A DNA stretch of 64,000 nucleotides from a virus. Every line of letters begins with the position of its first letter. Within the stretch, counting starts at the first letter, position 1. Below are positions 25,817 through 33,128 of the stretch, one piece after another. Made by a program: the position numbers and the translations under genes. The DNA lies in the IMG/VR virus record IMGVR_UViG_3300042891_000711, positions 62,001-126,000 of that record; one strand, given 5' to 3'. Below the pieces are notes generated by a model. That model had not been told where the DNA came from and searched no databases. It worked only from the letters and a program-made list of their open reading frames with translations.

Positions 25817-25981
25817 ATGGCAAAGTTACAAGAAGAAGTATTAGTAATCAAAGTAAGTAAACTGTTGAAAGACAGTGAAAATTCAACAGAGATTATCAGC
25901 AATGATATATTGCATAGTCTCGAAGCAGTAGTAGAAGAGCTTGCGGGTGCAGGCACATTAGTAGAAATCGAAAGAGCATAA
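25817..25981 (+). CDS. Small helical protein, 54 aa
   Basis: A short frame between the clpA and glycosyltransferase genes, preceded by a late-type promoter and a weak AAGGA. The product (MAKLQEEVLVIKVSKLLKDS, then a segment NDILHSLEAVVEELAG and end VEIERA) is amphipathic and acidic. Similar tiny proteins occur near structural genes in T4-like marine phages. No function can be assigned. Confidence 0.6.
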   Translation: MAKLQEEVLVIKVSKLLKDSENSTEIISNDILHSLEAVVEELAGAGTLVEIERA

Positions 25982-26007
25982 TTTAATTCAATAAAGAGAG
26001 ATTTTCA

Positions 26008-26835
26008 ATGGCAAAACGTATTAAACCTAATCAATCGGCGATTAATGCCGCACTACCACAAGCACAACAACAGCAACCAGACTTTAGCAAATATCACATT
26101 CACTTTGCTATCCCTTGTTACGGTGGGCAAATTAATGAACCTACGTTTACAAGTTTCCTACGTTTCATTCTTATGGCGCAACGTATGGGCTTGCAATGGT
26201 CATTAGACACGATGGTTAACGAATCATTGGTAACACGTGCTCGTAATAACTTAGTTGCTAAGATGATGACTAATGAAAAAGCCACACACTTTATGTTCAT
26301 CGATGCTGATATTAGATTCCAACCAGAAAGTATTTTCCAAATGTTGTTATGCGAAAAAGACATCATTGGTGGATTGTATCCTAAGAAAGCATTACCAATT
26401 AATTATGTAATTAACGTTAAGCCTGGCACACAGATTGTTAACGATATTTTCCCAGTAGATACTATGGGTACAGGCTTTATGATGTTTAAGCGTACAGTTG
26501 TTGAAAAAATGATCGAAGCCTACGGCGCTGATACAAAATACGTAGATGATGTTGGTCTCGGTAAACAATACGAGCCATACATGTATTCATTGTTTGACAC
26601 AGAAATTGATGAGAAAGGTCACTATCTAAGTGAAGACTGGACATTCTGTCGTCGTTGGTCTGCACTAGGTGGTGAGATTTATGCTCATGCCAAAGTGTTA
26701 TTGAACCATTGCGGTCACTATGAGTTTGCAGGTGATTTAAGTGTACTAACTGGTGGTAAACCAACAATGCCAGATATTACTCCAGATCAAATTGCAGCTA
26801 AAGCCGCACAAACTGCACAACATCACCCGGTATAA
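26008..26835 (+). CDS. GT-A fold glycosyltransferase
   Basis: The 275-residue protein has the family 2-like nucleotide-sugar fold: an N-terminal strand (HIHFAIPCYGG), VTRARNNLVAKMM and the metal-binding DxD in HFMFIDADIRFQPES (about residues 94-108), then DIIGGLYPKK and MGTGFMMFKR, and an acidic pair in SEDWTFCRRW that could hold the catalytic base. Proteins of this type are frequent in T4-like phages; the acceptor may be virion protein, DNA or host surface. It follows the small protein at 25817 and precedes beta-sandwich proteins. Confidence 0.8.
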   Translation: MAKRIKPNQSAINAALPQAQQQQPDFSKYHIHFAIPCYGGQINEPTFTSFLRFILMAQRMGLQWSLDTMVNESLVTRARNNLVAKMMTNEKATHFMFIDADIRFQPESIFQMLLCEKDIIGGLYPKKALPINYVINVKPGTQIVNDIFPVDTMGTGFMMFKRTVVEKMIEAYGADTKYVDDVGLGKQYEPYMYSLFDTEIDEKGHYLSEDWTFCRRWSALGGEIYAHAKVLLNHCGHYEFAGDLSVLTGGKPTMPDITPDQIAAKAAQTAQHHPV

Positions 26836-26837
26836 AA

Positions 26838-27287
26838 ATGGAACAGGAATCATTAGACTTTTCAGTTACAGTTAGCGGAACATATTGGAGTAAAAAACCA
26901 CAGTTCTCTATCTGGCTCGATAATGCAGTTATCATGCAAACTGAAATTTCTAGTGAATCTCCACAAACTCACAAGTTCACTCATACAATAGATGAAGGTG
27001 AACATACTCTTAGAATTAAATTAGAAAATAAAACTGATTATGATACACTAGTTGTTAATGATCAAGTAAGTAAAGATATGTTACTTAACATTGACGATAT
27101 TACGATTGATGATATATCTCTTGGACAATTATTATGGTCTGAATCAATATTTCAACTAGATAAACCACATGAATATCAGGGTAAAGAAATAACCGAATTA
27201 GATAATTGTGTTAATCTTGGATGGAATGGTTCATATATGCTTAAATTTACCAGTCCTTATTATATTTGGCTCTTAGAAAAATTATAA
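26838..27287 (+). CDS. Beta-sandwich protein, possible carbohydrate-binding module
   Basis: The 149-residue product resembles small Ca-dependent xylan-binding-like modules: FSIWLDNAVIMQTEIS followed by HKFTHTIDEGEHTLRIKLEN, the pattern of a jelly-roll strand pair with an acidic binding turn. A partly similar protein lies at 28036. Starts two bases after the glycosyltransferase stop. Virion decoration or sugar binding is a guess from fold and neighbours. Confidence 0.5.
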   Translation: MEQESLDFSVTVSGTYWSKKPQFSIWLDNAVIMQTEISSESPQTHKFTHTIDEGEHTLRIKLENKTDYDTLVVNDQVSKDMLLNIDDITIDDISLGQLLWSESIFQLDKPHEYQGKEITELDNCVNLGWNGSYMLKFTSPYYIWLLEKL

Positions 27288-27288
27288 A

Positions 27289-27295
27289 CTAAATA
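27289..27295 (+). promoter_or_regulatory. Weak late promoter candidate
   Basis: CTAAATA, 22 bases before the ATG at 27318. It matches only part of the TATAAATA core. Confidence 0.3.
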
Positions 27296-27317
27296 TAGTA
27301 ATAGCTACAGGATTACT

Positions 27318-28034
27318 ATGTTTTTATCGCAACTCTTTGAATCAACTACTCCTAAACATGCTGCCTTTTGCTTTGGCCGTATGAATCCACCTACCGTAGG
27401 TCACGGACAATTAATCAACACAGTAGCATCAGCTAGCCAAGGTGGCGATTATTTTGTATTTGTTAGTCAGACACAAGATAAGAAAAAGAATCCTCTAAAC
27501 TATGCTACTAAAGTTAAATTTGTTCAAGCATTATTCCCAGAACATGCAGGTCATGTTGTATATGATGCTAGTATAAAAACTATTATGGATGTTATTCATT
27601 GGTTGTATGCTAATGGATATCGTAATGTAACAATGGTTGCAGGCAGTGATCGTATCAGTAGCTTTCAAGACCTATTGCCTAAATACAATGGCGTGGAAGG
27701 TGTAAACGGTGCCTACTATAAGTTTGACAGTATCAACTTTGTCAGTAGTGGCGAGCGTGACCCTGATGCAGACGGTATAGCCGGTGTTAGTGCTAGTTCA
27801 GCACGTGAAGCTGCTAGTCAAGGTAATTTAGAAGCGTTTGCACAGGCCACAGGTGCAGGTAAACTAGCTGAACCATTGTATAATGCTGTACGTAAAGGCA
27901 TGTTGTTAGAGTGTAGTGGCTATATTCCAAAGAATAAGAAAGAAGCAAAAGATCCACGCTGGAGTAATTCTCTTACTGTAGATATTAAACCAGGTGCGAT
28001 TAACAAAAATCTCAAAGCATTACGGTTAATTTAA
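27318..28034 (+). CDS. NadR/NMNAT-type nucleotidyltransferase, head-targeting N-terminus
   Basis: The HxGH-class nucleotidyltransferase signature is clear: FCFGRMNPPTVGHGQLIN at about residues 17-34, with GVSASSAREA (ISxTxxR-like) near residue 155. Known relatives transfer AMP or CMP to nicotinamide mononucleotide or other phosphates. The N-terminus MFLSQLFESTTPK has L-F-E followed by S, matching the prohead-protease cleavage rule shared by the cassette at 41281-51410, so the enzyme may be packaged in the head and injected. Substrate is not determined by sequence. Confidence 0.8.
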   Translation: MFLSQLFESTTPKHAAFCFGRMNPPTVGHGQLINTVASASQGGDYFVFVSQTQDKKKNPLNYATKVKFVQALFPEHAGHVVYDASIKTIMDVIHWLYANGYRNVTMVAGSDRISSFQDLLPKYNGVEGVNGAYYKFDSINFVSSGERDPDADGIAGVSASSAREAASQGNLEAFAQATGAGKLAEPLYNAVRKGMLLECSGYIPKNKKEAKDPRWSNSLTVDIKPGAINKNLKALRLI

Positions 28035-28035
28035 T

Positions 28036-28356
28036 ATGACCGCATTAAATCTCACAGTTGAAGTAAACTGTCATAGACCGGCTTGGTCGATCAATAAAAA
28101 TTATCCAACCGCATATAGAATTTACAATAATAATGATTTATTGACCGAACGTACATGGATGTGGAATAATAATACCGTTATTCGAGAAAATATATGGTTA
28201 TATACAGATACCAACGTATCAAATGTACTGACTATAACTCCTGTTGTTAATATTCAAGAACAGGCTGCATTTAATCTTAACAATTTTACAGTATTAAATC
28301 ATTCAGTTAGTGCCGAACAAATCAATGAACATACCATAAGTTTTATATTACAATAA
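28036..28356 (+). CDS. Small beta-rich hypothetical protein, 106 aa
   Basis: Begins two bases after the nucleotidyltransferase stop. The sequence alternates polar and hydrophobic residues in strands (LNLTVEVNCHRPAWSINKNY, then NNLTERTWMWNNNT-like text) and looks like the same general beta fold as the protein at 26838. Asn-rich. Function unknown. Confidence 0.55.
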   Translation: MTALNLTVEVNCHRPAWSINKNYPTAYRIYNNNDLLTERTWMWNNNTVIRENIWLYTDTNVSNVLTITPVVNIQEQAAFNLNNFTVLNHSVSAEQINEHTISFILQ

Positions 28357-28359
28357 ATA
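28352..28359 (+). promoter_or_regulatory. T4-type late promoter candidate
   Basis: AATAAATA overlapping the stop at 28354-28356. It lies five bases before the ATG at 28365, so it more probably serves the large gene at 28529 or gives a very short leader. Confidence 0.35.
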
Positions 28360-28364
28360 CATAT

Positions 28365-28532
28365 ATGAAAATAACCGATATTATCAAACGACCAGACTTA
28401 ACCGAAGATGCAACAGGCGGAGCAACCAGCTCTGGCGCTATTGCCACTGTACCAGGTGTTGGAACAGGTCCTAAAGTGGGCACATTGTTTGGTGGTACGT
28501 ATAAACAACCTAAAAAGAGAAAAACAAAATGA
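28365..28532 (+). CDS. Small head-targeted protein candidate, 55 aa
   Basis: A complete 55-residue frame, MKITDIIKRPDLTEDATGG..., ending KKRKTK. The N-terminus carries L-T-E followed by D, fitting the prohead cleavage rule; the rest is Gly/Thr/Ser-rich with a strongly basic end. It overlaps the start of the next gene by four bases (ATGA). After cleavage it would leave a ~40-residue basic peptide, similar in character to T4 internal proteins. Family not recognised. Confidence 0.6.
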   Translation: MKITDIIKRPDLTEDATGGATSSGAIATVPGVGTGPKVGTLFGGTYKQPKKRKTK

Positions 28533-31500
28533 GTATGATGCGAAAACTATTAGAAGCTATGACTAAATTTGCTGGTGAACCTGAGCAAAAACCGGGTGAG
28601 CAATGGAAGGGTACGGACAAAGGTACTCCAGGTAAAAAACTAGTAGGTGATAGCATCATTAAAGATCTAGTCAAGGGTCCTACTCCAAAAACTAAAGAAG
28701 AAGAATTAGCAGAGGCATACGCTAACTTTATGGAAGATGACATTGGTGTAGAACCTAAACGTCCGGGTCGTAAGAGTGATCGTCCAGCTCGTGAATATAC
28801 TAAACATGGTAAGCCAAGTAAACGTTATACTACAGTTGAAGAAGGTTGGAACACAGGCAATAACCGTGTAAGTTTACCTGATACGCCACACACTTACTGG
28901 AGTGGTACTGGAGCATTACAAAAAGAATACGATGCCTTATACGATGCACTAGTACCAAGTCAAGGTAAAGCAGATACTATTGAAGGCGAAGTATTACGTG
29001 CGTCTAGTAAAATTGTTTATCGTCACTATAACGACGGTGATGAATTTAACGAGGCTAGTTTTGATCAATTAACACCATACATCGGTACAGTTACTGGCTA
29101 CGATGATCTAGCACATAAAGCTATAGAGTTTGCTCTTAAAGCCAATGGTAACTATACTCCAAACCCAGACTGGGATAGTTTAGACGTTATGGACTACGGT
29201 CCTGCGGAAGATGACTACGAAGATGAAGATGAAGAAGATGACGATAGCTGGGATCATGATGACGACGAAGATTTATTAGGAGAAGGTATGGAAGAATTTG
29301 CCAAATCTCAAGCTAAACAACGTGCTGAAAAAAGAAAATCAATTCCTTGGCCTAAAGAAGTTCCAACTGATGCTGAACAAGAGCGCGATCGCACTCGTGA
29401 CGAAGAAGAAAACGATCCACATCCGTATGCAGACACTCCGGACTTAGATGAAGGTGCTACTGACGTTTACTCAATAACATCAGAAAGAAATGGTAGAGAG
29501 CGTAGCAAGTCTGGAACATTGGCTGAACTTATTGAATACTATAGCTACACATTAGAAACTGGTAAATCATACGAACATGAACGTGGTAACAGAAAAATCA
29601 ATCTTAACCCAAAGAGTATTGAATCATTGGTACAAAATTTAAACAATGCTAAAGACAATGCTGCAGCCAATGGTAGTAGCAACGAACGCTTTTACGTAGA
29701 TCATAGCAATATGGCAGAAGGTCGTGGTCCTAGCAAAGGTCTACACAAAAAAGTTACTATCGTTAAAGGTCGTGATGCTGGTAAAACTGGATATGTTCGT
29801 CAGATCAAAACTGACAAGTTAAGAAATCGTGTATATCTTGACCTAGACTTAGAAGATGGTGGGCAAGCAGTAGTGCTTAAACAAGATGTACGTTTAGTAA
29901 AAGACCTAGCAGAAAACTACACTGGTCGTGAAACTAAAGACGGTGTTTGGCGTGTATTTAAAGATGGTCAAGGCGGAAGTGTTGCTGGTCCATTTAAATC
30001 AGCTGAAGAAGCCAATGCATGGATTAAAAAGCAAAATCAAGGTGTGGTGGAAGCACGTACTACGTGGAACAACGATTTCTATGTGTACGATCCAGAAACT
30101 AAAACAGTTAAAAAGAAATTTCGCACACACAGAGGTGCTAAACAGTACGCAGAAGCCAACGGTTTAGCAGTAGCAAGTGCTGAATACTATCATGATTCTG
30201 TTAGTAAAGAAGTAAATGAACATGGTGACCAAGAAGGTTACGAACCGTGGGGCTCACAAGATCTAAAACCAGGTCAAAAGGCTATTCAAGGTAAACCTGT
30301 AAAGGATACTAAAAAATTCACTAAAGATTTGGCTAAAGATTTAGGCAAACAATTTAGTCAAGAACCTAAAGTTAAGGAAGGTTGGGAAAGTGGTCCTGAA
30401 GAACGTACCAGAGTTGAACGTGATCCAGACGCTGAATATGATGCACGTCGTCAAGAGAAATTAGATGCGCCTTATGCTCAAAAAGAACCAGAAGCTAAAG
30501 GATATCACGTAGTTAGCCTCGATACACGTCAGCCAGTCACCGATAAAGTGTTTCCAACTAAAGGACACGCTATGGCCTATATCCAATCTAACTACGGTAA
30601 GAACTTAGCTTATCGTGCTATCAATGAAGGTATTGAAAGCGGTGATCCAGTTGAAAGTGCTGTACTAAGTGCAGTACAAGAACTTATTCAACAAGGACAT
30701 ACAGAAGTAGCACCAGAAGTTATTACTAATATGGTAGTAGCGGCTACAAGTCAACCATTCTTACTTAAAGATCTAGTTGATTGTAACAATAATAGCCCAG
30801 CTATTCAACACTATGTTGACAGTATCAATCCTACTAAAGTTAAATTCTCTAATGAAATTTTAACTGTTAAAAATGAAGATCCTGCAAAAGATAAAAAGCA
30901 AGCACAAGCCGGTGTAAGCAGTATGGCGGCACGTGCGGCTAGTCGCAATCGTCTAGGCGAAACTAAAGCAATATCAGAATTGTCTACTGATTTAGTTACT
31001 AAAGTAGGTACTGCCAGGGCTCAACAACTTGCTCCGCATGTAGCATCTAATAGCACAAGTCCCGACAGATTGAAGTTTGCTATTAAAAAGAATAAAGCTG
31101 TAGATAATTTATTAGCAAAATCAAGAGCGGCAAACGAAATAGGTGATACAGCATCGGCACAGCACGCAGTTGCTGGTGTACGAAAAATTAAAGATACAGT
31201 TGATGGGATTAGTGAAGGCAGTGAAACTCCGTTACGTGATACAGAAGATTATCGGGCCAAACGTAGTGCATTACAACAAATTCAAATGGACCTGGATACA
31301 CATAAAGATCCACAACTTAAAGCTGAATTAACACGTAGATTGGGCAGTTTAAATCAACAATATGCAGATTTACAAAGTAAGTTACGTGAATTTAAAGAGT
31401 CTCGTGGACATAAAGTTATTGCTACCAAGTTAGGTAATATGGATCGCATGAACAATGTTCAGATTCCTACACCAGCAGAACGTCAAGAACAAATACGCTT

Positions 31501-31837
31501 ACGTAAAGAAAAGGAAGCAGGTAAAAAGCCTGTTAAAGAGTTTGCAGTTCCTGGCGCGGCTACTGTAGCTACAGCAACACCAGGTGCTAAACCAGCTGAT
31601 CCGGCGGCTGTAGCCAAAGCGGCAGCGGCAACTAATACACTAAAAGCCGCAACAGGCACTACAGTTGCTCCAGCAACATTAGATAAAGCACTCGATTCAG
31701 CTACACAAGGTACAGCAACATCAACTGATGTAAAAGCCCTTGCTCCAATAATGGGCGTACTTAATAAAGCCGCTGCAGATCCTAAACTTGCAACACAGTT
31801 TAAAACTATAGCAAATCAAGCTAAACTAACACCATAA
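28529..31837 (+). CDS. Large modular internal-protein candidate, 1102 aa
   Basis: N-terminus MSMMRKLLEAMTKF (L-L-E then A) fits the head-targeting pattern. The protein is a chain of small modules joined by sites of the same x-x-E/(G,A) form: VEE-G (~108), LGE-G (~252), LDE-G (~309), MAE-G (~397), VVE-A (~508), INE-G (~699) and ISE-G (~906). Modules include a KOW-like one (KVTIVKGRDAGKTGYVRQI, ~408), short WRVF/FYVYD units (~470-560), and an acidic stretch (~215-250). The end is Ala/Thr/Pro-rich. I infer a virion protein cut at several sites during head maturation. No enzyme motif is seen. Confidence 0.7.
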   Translation: MSMMRKLLEAMTKFAGEPEQKPGEQWKGTDKGTPGKKLVGDSIIKDLVKGPTPKTKEEELAEAYANFMEDDIGVEPKRPGRKSDRPAREYTKHGKPSKRYTTVEEGWNTGNNRVSLPDTPHTYWSGTGALQKEYDALYDALVPSQGKADTIEGEVLRASSKIVYRHYNDGDEFNEASFDQLTPYIGTVTGYDDLAHKAIEFALKANGNYTPNPDWDSLDVMDYGPAEDDYEDEDEEDDDSWDHDDDEDLLGEGMEEFAKSQAKQRAEKRKSIPWPKEVPTDAEQERDRTRDEEENDPHPYADTPDLDEGATDVYSITSERNGRERSKSGTLAELIEYYSYTLETGKSYEHERGNRKINLNPKSIESLVQNLNNAKDNAAANGSSNERFYVDHSNMAEGRGPSKGLHKKVTIVKGRDAGKTGYVRQIKTDKLRNRVYLDLDLEDGGQAVVLKQDVRLVKDLAENYTGRETKDGVWRVFKDGQGGSVAGPFKSAEEANAWIKKQNQGVVEARTTWNNDFYVYDPETKTVKKKFRTHRGAKQYAEANGLAVASAEYYHDSVSKEVNEHGDQEGYEPWGSQDLKPGQKAIQGKPVKDTKKFTKDLAKDLGKQFSQEPKVKEGWESGPEERTRVERDPDAEYDARRQEKLDAPYAQKEPEAKGYHVVSLDTRQPVTDKVFPTKGHAMAYIQSNYGKNLAYRAINEGIESGDPVESAVLSAVQELIQQGHTEVAPEVITNMVVAATSQPFLLKDLVDCNNNSPAIQHYVDSINPTKVKFSNEILTVKNEDPAKDKKQAQAGVSSMAARAASRNRLGETKAISELSTDLVTKVGTARAQQLAPHVASNSTSPDRLKFAIKKNKAVDNLLAKSRAANEIGDTASAQHAVAGVRKIKDTVDGISEGSETPLRDTEDYRAKRSALQQIQMDLDTHKDPQLKAELTRRLGSLNQQYADLQSKLREFKESRGHKVIATKLGNMDRMNNVQIPTPAERQEQIRLRKEKEAGKKPVKEFAVPGAATVATATPGAKPADPAAVAKAAAATNTLKAATGTTVAPATLDKALDSATQGTATSTDVKALAPIMGVLNKAAADPKLATQFKTIANQAKLTP

Positions 31838-31861
31838 GATTAAAGGGGCAACCCTTTAATC
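31838..31861. terminator. Bidirectional hairpin between convergent genes
   Basis: GATTAAAGGG (31838-31847) pairs perfectly with CCCTTTAATC (31852-31861) around a GCAA tetraloop. It lies between the + strand 1102-residue gene and the end of the minus-strand gene. There is no long T run outside the stem. Confidence 0.65.
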
Positions 31862-32302
31862 GTCCAGTGCTTCTGGCTCTTGTCCGTCTGTTTGTAAATC
31901 CAAGTCTAATTTCTTTAGATACACTTTAACAGCCGACAGTTTACCAAACATACGGCTAGCACGTTTCTTATTAAGATACACACAGAACTTACCGGCTAGA
32001 TCTCGTTTAACTTCAGCTAAGGTATCACGTTTGAATCCAATGTTTGCTGTGTACACAGGCTCAATGTCAGCCATTGTGTCAAAGCCAAGTAATATACTAT
32101 CACCCTTGTTGCCCACCTTGACTAACTTAGTATCAAAGTATCCACTACTATTTGCTCGACGCATGATTATAGCCGCTAACTTAACATTGTTCTCAGCTAC
32201 TTGTATTGTACCGTCGGCGTCAATCCAGTAATCCTCGCCTTCATATGGTCCGTTAATTGGATCACCGATAATTTCATTTAATAGTTCTGCTACTTGTGTC
32301 AT
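31856..32302 (-). CDS. Hypothetical protein, 148 aa
   Basis: Minus-strand gene with its own sigma70-type promoter, so probably expressed early, unlike its late + strand neighbours. The product has an N-terminal acidic part (MTQVAELLNEIIGDPINGPY), a middle of strands (VKLAAIIMRRANSSGYFDTKL) and a basic region (KKRASRMFGKLSAVKVYLKK). I recognise no family. Confidence 0.65.
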   Translation of the reverse strand: MTQVAELLNEIIGDPINGPYEGEDYWIDADGTIQVAENNVKLAAIIMRRANSSGYFDTKLVKVGNKGDSILLGFDTMADIEPVYTANIGFKRDTLAEVKRDLAGKFCVYLNKKRASRMFGKLSAVKVYLKKLDLDLQTDGQEPEALDD

Positions 32303-32336
32303 TGAGTTTACTCATAGGTTGATTAAAGACATAGCT

Positions 32337-32365
32337 ATTATACTATCTTTTGCTAATAAAGTCAA
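32337..32365 (-). promoter_or_regulatory. Sigma70-type promoter, minus strand
   Basis: Read on the minus strand: TTGACT (32365-32360), 17-base spacer, TATAAT (32342-32337), about 35 bases upstream of the gene ending at 32302. Confidence 0.8.
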
Positions 32366-32399
32366 GTCTTTTTATAAGTTTTACTTAGAATTAAATTAG

Positions 32400-32407
32400 C
32401 ATAAATA
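32400..32407 (+). promoter_or_regulatory. T4-type late promoter candidate
   Basis: CATAAATA, 28 bases before the ATG at 32436. Confidence 0.55.
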
Positions 32408-32435
32408 TCTTATATGAGTCAGTCTGAGAACAAAT

Positions 32436-33128
32436 ATGAGAATATATGATTTAAATCCCGTAGTTAACGAAGATAATGAAATGTCAGATGTCATTACTGC
32501 TCGCGGACTAGTAAATAGAGCATTAGATAATCCCGCTGCACGTCAGGAATACTTTGATTACATGACGCATCTGCGTAATAAACACGGTAAAGAATACAGC
32601 ACACGTATACATCAAAAAGCCACATCATTTGCTAAATCAGTAGACGAAACAATTAAAAAAGTAGGCAGCCAATACGAACTTGTTAGTAAATCGGGTAAGA
32701 ACCTAGGCAAGTATCCTACTAGAGCTGGTGCTGAGAAACGTGAGCAACAGGTTAATTATTTTAAACACGTTAAAGAAGATGCGTGGACTGGTGAAAATCC
32801 ACCGTGGCATAACGGTAATGATCAATGGAATGATGGTACTGACCAATGGCATAGTGCAGATGATGGTGCAGGTAGCAGTGCTGCAACTCCATCATCTGCA
32901 GGTCCGCTAACTGGTGAGATACCAGTTAAAGAAGAGTTTAATGCACAAGATGTTGTTAGTGTTGATGTTCCACTATTAATACGCTTACTTGAATATGCTC
33001 GCGAAGATGCTAAAACAGACATGGATTTACACACAGTAGCTGAACGATTAATTGATCTCAGTCAAGAAGGCGTTACACTAACAATGCAAGATTACGACAC
33101 AATTTGCAACACCAAGGAAACTGATTAA
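32436..33128 (+). CDS. Head-targeted/structural hypothetical protein, 230 aa
   Basis: N-terminus MRIYDLNPVVNEDNEM has V-N-E followed by D, a looser match to the prohead cleavage rule. The middle motif YELVSKSGKNLGKYPTRAGA followed by EKREQQVNYFKH is a short module frequent in T4-like phage structural proteins. A Trp/Asn/Asp-rich repeat (HNGNDQWNDGTDQWHSADDG) follows, then a helical C-terminus (LLIRLLEYAREDAKTDMDLH). Late promoter upstream; stop overlaps the start of the adhesin gene. Confidence 0.65.
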   Translation: MRIYDLNPVVNEDNEMSDVITARGLVNRALDNPAARQEYFDYMTHLRNKHGKEYSTRIHQKATSFAKSVDETIKKVGSQYELVSKSGKNLGKYPTRAGAEKREQQVNYFKHVKEDAWTGENPPWHNGNDQWNDGTDQWHSADDGAGSSAATPSSAGPLTGEIPVKEEFNAQDVVSVDVPLLIRLLEYAREDAKTDMDLHTVAERLIDLSQEGVTLTMQDYDTICNTKETD

